From positions 93,907,333-93,971,332 of the forward strand of contig JACSVZ010000004.1 in NCBI GenBank assembly GCA_014706295.1: a DNA stretch of 64,000 nucleotides, in the 5' to 3' direction. Position 1 is the stretch's first letter. Every line of letters starts with the position of its first letter. Position numbers and translations under genes: made by a program. The DNA is from Lycocorax pyrrhopterus obiensis. Its lineage: Eukaryota > Chordata > Aves > Passeriformes > Paradisaeidae. Of the stretch, positions 58,042-64,000 are shown in pieces. Under the pieces are notes generated by a model that was not told the origin of the DNA, ran no database searches, and saw only the letters and a program-made list of their open reading frames with translations.

Positions 58042-60712
58042 CGTGCTCAGCTTTGGTAGTACAGCTTCAAAGTCTCTGAGTGCACGTTTGACCCTGAGGA
58101 GAGACAAGCTCTTAGATCTGCTCTGCTCTCTCTTTAGTGGCCCTTAGTCCACTGAGCTAATAGCTTCATGAAGTTATGGCCTAAAAGCAACATGATTTAA
58201 TTTCCATAAAATTGTAGAACCTTGTGGCCTTTACTAAAAGAGATGGCAAGTACTGGGGTTTGGTTTACCCTAAACCTCTGTTGTATAGCTAGACATCATT
58301 TGCAGGTTTGTCACCAAATCTCATTTTGTAATCTGAGGAGGATTCATGGGTGTGGGTGGTGCTGATCTTTGATTGTCTTCAGCTGTCAAGGTAAGAGAAG
58401 AAAACCACAGTCTAGTTTAATATTTTTAGTGACAGTTCTGGTGGTTTTTTGTTTTCTTTTTTTTTTAAATACACACATAGCCATTATGGGGCTCTTCTAT
58501 AAAAATGCATTTTCTTTTTCTATGTGTTTGCATAAACACAGAAAATTACACAGAAATTCATGTTTCCTATCCTACCCATACCAACTCTTGCCCTTTGTTT
58601 TCACACAAAGAACTATAAAAAAAGAACAAAATACAAGTGACAGTATAAGCTCACTAGCTACACACCAGGCACAAGGCTGCTAATGTCAAAATGTTAAAGC
58701 AAGCATTTGGATGCAAAATAGACATGTCTGCTCTTTGTTCAGATAGCTTATTACATCTGAAAAATTGGGGTGCCAATTTATAACTTTTTAAGGCAGGGAA
58801 TGCATTGACACTTAATTCTATGAAATGACAAACAGATCTGTGGATGCCTATGAAATGTTGTAAGATTGGAATCCTATGCTAACATAATTAGTATTGATAC
58901 CGCTGTTCCTAGTCAGTCTTATTCCAGGGAGTCTAAAAGGTAATTCCAAGAAAAGAAAAACACTATTCCATTTCCAAGTTGCAGATATTTTGTATTTGTA
59001 AGCCACTCAAATTGGTTTTCAAAATTCTGCAGAAACAATAGGAGACCAATATTCACACAGAAGAATCAGAAGGGGAAAAAACTGTTTTAATTTTTAAGAA
59101 ATGTTTGGTCAATTGAACTTCTTGTCTCCCTCAACAGTTTCTGCTTCAGTTCAAACAATCCTGCATTTAAAACTAGACCTTAGAGAAATTATTTATGTCT
59201 TTTACTGCATTTCTTCCTGGTTTACTCATAAACGATGAAATTCATCTTTGTTTTGACAGCCAGTAAAGGCCTATGCCTCACTTAAGTCTTGCAAACAGGA
59301 TTTAGGTGGTCACTAGAAGTGTTCACAATTTGGTCTGCCAGTAGTGTATTTGATCCTGCTCAAGTAAATTGAGCAGAAATACAAATCAGAGACTCTGCTG
59401 TCTCCTTGTTCCCCTGTCCCAGGCTCATGTAGACTTTCTTAGAAACTGTTTTGCTGAGAAAGAAGGCTATATTTTTGTTTAGACCAGAGACCTTTGATTT
59501 ACTTTCCAATTACATGTATTCCTCTTGAACTATGAGACTTGAAAGTTCTTTTGCTTGTTTTCTCTGTGTACCCAGGTACCACACAAAATGATGGAACTGG
59601 AAAACAAGGATTTGGATGTTGCTGTCCTTAATCAGGCAGTGTTTCCAATTTACTTCAATCTCAAGGACAGACTCTTCGGGTCCTTTTCAATAACCTGTAC
59701 AGATTGCCTGAGCATGTGTTTAAATTGTTTGCCATGTTTAAATTTGCTGAATTTCCCCAGTATTGTCGTCACAGAAAAAACTCAACGTTTCTTCTTATGT
59801 GGGTTTTTTAAAGATGCAAGTGTCAGAACATGCATGTGCATTTTTGTCAGTCATTTTTTTGAGAATACTCTTCAGGGAGATTGTTTTTATTTGAAGGTAA
59901 ACAGCCATGCTGGTGTTCAGTTGAAATCCATGCTCCCTGCCAATAAATAATGTGTAAAAAGAATCCTTATTTACTATAGAAACTTTGCTAAAGAGACTTT
60001 CTAGACTATTAAAGTATTTCTGTTTAACTGGAGGCAAGAAAAAAATTGCACATAATCAAAGGTTCTTTAACTGGGTCATAATGAATGATAATAAATTCTG
60101 TCATTTTATTAATGGAAAAACTAATCCTGTGGAATAACTAAGTTTTATTTTGATAATAAACAAAATCAAATTAAGACAAATTTTTATAATGTATGGAAAT
60201 GTATTCCTCTTTTTTAAAAGGAACAAGAAAAAATGTAAATATCTAGTAATTTCTTCTGAAGTAAGTAGGAAAAATGTTTGAAATTAAATGGAAGGCAAAT
60301 ATACTTTTCAGCACAATAAGCATATCCTATTCTCTTGATCTAAATATTTCCTTATCTCTTAATCTTTGACTAGTTTCCACTTTTTGAGAAATACAACTCC
60401 TGATTTATTTAAAAGTAGAGTTCTTAAGCAAATTCAGAAAGAACTGATCTATGCTCTCTCAAATACAAGTACAAATAGAAAATGCTGTACAATAGTAAGG
60501 CAACATGATGTTTTGAAGATGAGATTACAGACCTACTGCTCTACTGATATAACCAGAAATTAATTCCTGTATGCGTGCTGTTAATATCAGTAACACCCTT
60601 CTTTCCCTCTGAAATGTCAAAACTTGCAAAGTAGAAAACTTGCAAATTATTAATGATAAAAACTGAACTATACATGAATATTAGGTAAATGAAGCTGATT
60701 TTGAAACAAGCT
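58042..60712. other. Unique AT-rich non-coding DNA
   Basis: No gene is recognised. The longest frame, 131 codons at 59555-59950, starts just after a TGTACCCAG acceptor-like site and ends by an AATAAATAA, but its translation resembles no family I know. The remainder is AT-rich. Confidence 0.5.
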
Positions 60713-61252
60713 GCCACTCTACTCAGCCCTGGTGATGCCACATCTGGAATGCTGTGTCCAGTTTTGGGCTCCTCAGGACAAGACAGACATAGATTACCTG
60801 GAGTGGGTCCAGCGAGGGGCTATAAAGGAGATTAACAGACTGGAGCATCTCTCTTATGAGGAAAGGCTGAGGGAGCTGGGCCTGTTCAGCCTTGAGGAGA
60901 GACAACTGGAGAGGGAAGATGACAATGTACGCAAGTAGCTGAAGTGGGGTGTCAGAGGATGGAGGTAGGTTCTGCTCAGTGGTGCCCAGCAATAGGACAA
61001 GAGGCCATGGACAGAAACTGATGTGCAGAAGCTCCCCCTGACCATGAGGAACAATTTCTTTACTGTGTGGGTAACCAAGCACTGAAAAAGATTGCCCAGA
61101 GAGGCTGTGGAGTCTCCCTCACTGGAGATATTCAAGAACAATATGAACACAATGCTGAGCCATGTGCTCTGGGATGGTCTTGCTTGAGCAGGGAGGCTGG
61201 ACCAGATGACCCTCCATGGTCCCTTCCAACCTGACCCATTCTGTGATTCTGT
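60713..61252 (+). mobile_element. CR1 LINE 3' fragment with intact 3' end (CR1-H)
   Basis: The copy starts CCACTCTACTCAGCCCTGG and continues through CTGTGTCCAGTTTTGGGCTC, CTGGAGTGGGTCCAGCGAG, GAGGAAAGGCTGAGGGAGCT and TTCAGCCTTGAGGAGAGACA. CATGAGGAACAATTTCTTTA and AGAGGCTGTGGAGTCTCCCT come next. It ends GGTCCCTTCCAACCTGACCC and ATTCTGTGATTCTGTA. At about 540 bp, with few indels and recognisable ORF2 codons, it looks among the younger copies here. The CCAACCTGACCC terminus places it in a different subfamily from CR1-D and CR1-E. Confidence 0.96.
60720..60938 (+). pseudogene. CR1 ORF2 C-terminal remnant (in CR1-H)
   Basis: The plus-strand frame reads [19 protein letters not shown] then [19 protein letters not shown], the conserved CR1 ORF2 region downstream of the reverse transcriptase. 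It stays open for about 70 codons and stops at 60938, before the RKNFFT block, through a frameshift or nonsense change. There is no reverse transcriptase or endonuclease domain in the truncated copy. Confidence 0.88.
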
Positions 61253-64000
61253 AAAAATCTCCATAATCATTTGCACCATGAGCAAACATCAATTTTAAAA
61301 GTAATAAGACATATGTGTACTATTGTCTAGCAGATGTTTTGCTTTTTAATGCTCATTAAATCATTAGACTGTATCATAAGACTGTATACTGGAATACCAG
61401 AGCCATCCTTAAGTGATGATTATAACTTCTGTCCTTACTAGTTAACAATAATTGGTTCACTGTCCTTCATCTTTATACAGCTGGGGTTTTTTGTGTCACA
61501 CTGATTGTTCATCTTTTTGCTATATAACCCAGCAAAAAATTACCTTTATTTTGGCCCAGGCCATCATACTGACCTTCTTATTGCTATGTCGTGGGAATTT
61601 TGTCTAATGAATAATACATAAAAGACAAATTAAACAGATCTTGCTGAATAACCTAATACATAGTCCCTGAAGAATAACACTATTCTTCTCCTCCAAGAGA
61701 TTAGCTTTGGAGTATGTGCTAATTTCCTGCAAAGGCCCTCTGCTTCCTGGCTGGATACCAGTTTAGCTGCTTTCGAGAGCTCTGAGAAGAAAGGCAATGA
61801 TGAAAGACGATGAAAGTTGCGGTGGTAGAAGTGGGGCATAGTCTGCTTTATCTCAACAAGTTTCAGATTTGGAGCTGACTCTTCAAGTTTCAATTTATCC
61901 TAACCCCTAGGATTTCAATTTTTATGTCCCAATGAGGAGAAAAAGCTCAAGGTCTGCTTAGACTCAGATGAATTATTTTTTATTAATGCATAAGGAATCA
62001 TGTTTAGCTAAGGCAGCTCACCTATAGAGTTCAATGGAGCAAAGACGTAAAAAGGGAACAATGTTTTGTATTTTTATAAACAATTTTAACTGTCCTCATT
62101 TCCAAAAAACTCTTGGCAGTGCCACAAAATGATCACCACCAAAAGACTTCTAATAATACGTAACAGAAAGGATAGGTGAAGAATTCTTCAGAATAAAATT
62201 ATATGTAAGTATAAATAAATTATTTCTATTCTTTTGACGTGCTAGTGGTCTGCTCTTGTTGGTTTGAATGCTCTAATCCAATTTAATTTTACAGTTTTGA
62301 CTAGTCAATTTTTTCCTCTTGCAATGTGGAAAGGAAAGATAATTTACTCTTTTTCCAAAAACAACAAGTAGTAAAAGATCTTTGGCTTCATGTAAGCAGA
62401 TGTGGGCTTTTTTGGGTCTTTTTTTACAGTGCATAAATATTACGAGAATTAGAATGATGATGTTTGTATTCAGAAAATGTGCAACTCTGCAATGATGCAT
62501 ATACTATACTGTCCAAATAAAAATATACCTAACAAACCATTTCAAATGGTTTTCATTTTCATAAAGTTAACACTAATGAGACAGTATCATATGTTTTGGA
62601 TTAGACTGCTTCATCTGTGATAAAATACATTTAGTAGATTCTACTTAAATACATCATTCTCTATGGTTATATGTATTTATACGTATTCTGTTAGTTTTAT
62701 GATGCAAAATTACTCTTCTCAAACTAGTGCAAAACTTACATTCAAAGGTAAAAAGGTACTTCTATAAAAATAAGACAGCTTATAGAAGATGTCCATTCTG
62801 TTCTTACTGGAAATCACATCTTCTCTAGAAATTTAGGAGTGGAAGAACTAGAACACAATGGAAAAACTACACCGTTGCTGTATAACTCCATCAAAGCTGA
62901 TGTAGTTACAGTCAATGCAGATCAAGCTTATACTTTCTAAATGCTATATTTATAAAGGAGATGTTTTTTCTTGCTTTTTTTTTTAAACTATGGTGATTTG
63001 TTTGAATGGCCTTGTTGAAAAAAAAAGTTTTTCATGTGTTATGGTTAAAATGGTACAAACATTGTCTTTAAATTCTGCTTTTCCCTTTAATGTGTACTGG
63101 TGGGCTTTGGTCATAGAAACTGGATTGTACAATGAAAAACAGACTCCCAAGTAATTTTGTGAATTATTTTATCCTCAGCAGCATCTTAAACCTGCTTGAA
63201 TAGTTTCAGATATTGCCTTTAAACTTCAATTTTCTTGTACATCTGAGTACACCTGTGCACACAGATATAAAATTTTTATATTTTCCTTTTCTGAAAACTT
63301 AATCAATATTCAGTCAAAAATGAATTTTTTCAGTTTTTATGACCCATCGGGGATTACTTAGCAATACCTGGTGTAAGATGGAAGAGCTTGTATATACATG
63401 TATATAATATTGAATTCTGCATGTATTATATTAATGTTGCTGCAGCAAATGACATGGACAGACAAGCAGACCTTCTAACCATGAGTTCCTAACAATATAT
63501 TTGTGTGCAGGAGATGTACGTTTTTCTGGCCTTTCCATTAAGGATGAAATAAAACTTCTGTTCACACACATGGGTGGATATGATGTACTTCTGGAAAGGA
63601 ATGCAAGGCAAGGTTTGCAGACTTCTTATTCTTCCCCTACTCTTCGACCAGTGATGAAAGGTTTTGAATGGAAGGACTGTGCCAAGGATTTTAGGCCTTT
63701 TGTCACTGGCAAGGATCATGGTTTTGGAGAGTATCTGAACATCATTTCCTTGTCTCCTACTCACATGGCCAGGAAAGCATGTTCTCACAGGTGGGGATGC
63801 CTTGTGGTTCACAATAAAAGTCAAAACTAAAATGTTGTATCAAGGTGCATTTTATCTCAACAAGTCCTCTGGAGTCTCTCAAAACTTCTCTGCTTGTTCT
63901 TCATTTTCTCTCTCAAACACCTGTCCATGCTCGTGGGGGAAGGATGGTAGCAGGGAATATAGCCATTTCACTGAACCTCCCCCAGTAATATACTGGCTAG
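61253..64000. other. Unique AT-rich non-coding DNA
   Basis: No gene or transposon is recognised. At 63489-63830 frames of 109 (+) and 111 (-) codons overlap on opposite strands in sequence slightly less AT-rich than its surroundings. A 16-bp AT palindrome (TATATACATGTATATA) lies at 63391-63406. Neither has an assigned function. Confidence 0.5.

Overview
This window looks like vertebrate nuclear DNA from a bird, and most likely a songbird. It is AT-rich, with long stretches of unique, stop-riddled sequence. The recognisable mobile elements are typically avian: 3'-terminal fragments of CR1 LINEs, several solo LTRs of avian endogenous retroviruses, and one SINE with a tRNA-Ile head and a CR1-like tail. 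That SINE architecture is the TguSINE1 type known from zebra finch and relatives, which is the best clue to a passerine. These assignments come from reading and remembered family consensus; no database search was run.

No host protein-coding exon could be supported. The longest open frames (203, 166 and 156 codons) lie in or across LTRs, and the others look like chance frames in AT-rich DNA. The only protein similarity I trust is to the C-terminal end of CR1 ORF2, in decayed copies near 45.9, 50.7 and 60.8 kb. The window is best read as a gene desert or the inside of a very large intron.

Layout. 1-30.6 kb: almost free of recognisable transposons, with one CR1 fragment (12.84-13.1 kb), a few short tandem repeats, and two stretches (22.7-23.0 and 25.7-26.0 kb) that look like conserved non-coding DNA. 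30.6-36.4 kb: a CR1 end, a GC- and CpG-rich LTR (31.36-32.3 kb), and a complete 667-bp solo LTR with a 6-bp target duplication. 36.4-41.4 kb: unique sequence with a MIR-like core SINE near 39.05 kb. 41.4-42.8 kb: an LTR nested inside a CR1. 45.7-50.9 kb: a dense insertion cluster (CR1, tRNA-Ile SINE, 391-bp solo LTR with a 6-bp target duplication, CR1, LTR, CR1). 53.7 kb: a CR1. 57.5-58.0 kb: an LTR related to the one at 49.6-50.1 kb but in the opposite orientation. 60.7-61.25 kb: a CR1 with an intact 3' end. The rest is unique AT-rich DNA.

No gene network can be described. The biology visible is the activity of CR1 (and its SINE parasite) and of retroviruses now mostly reduced to solo LTRs. 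I found no convincing undescribed system. The strongest observations are the nested insertion, the two solo LTRs with exact target duplications, the SINE, and the uneven distribution of insertions across the window.
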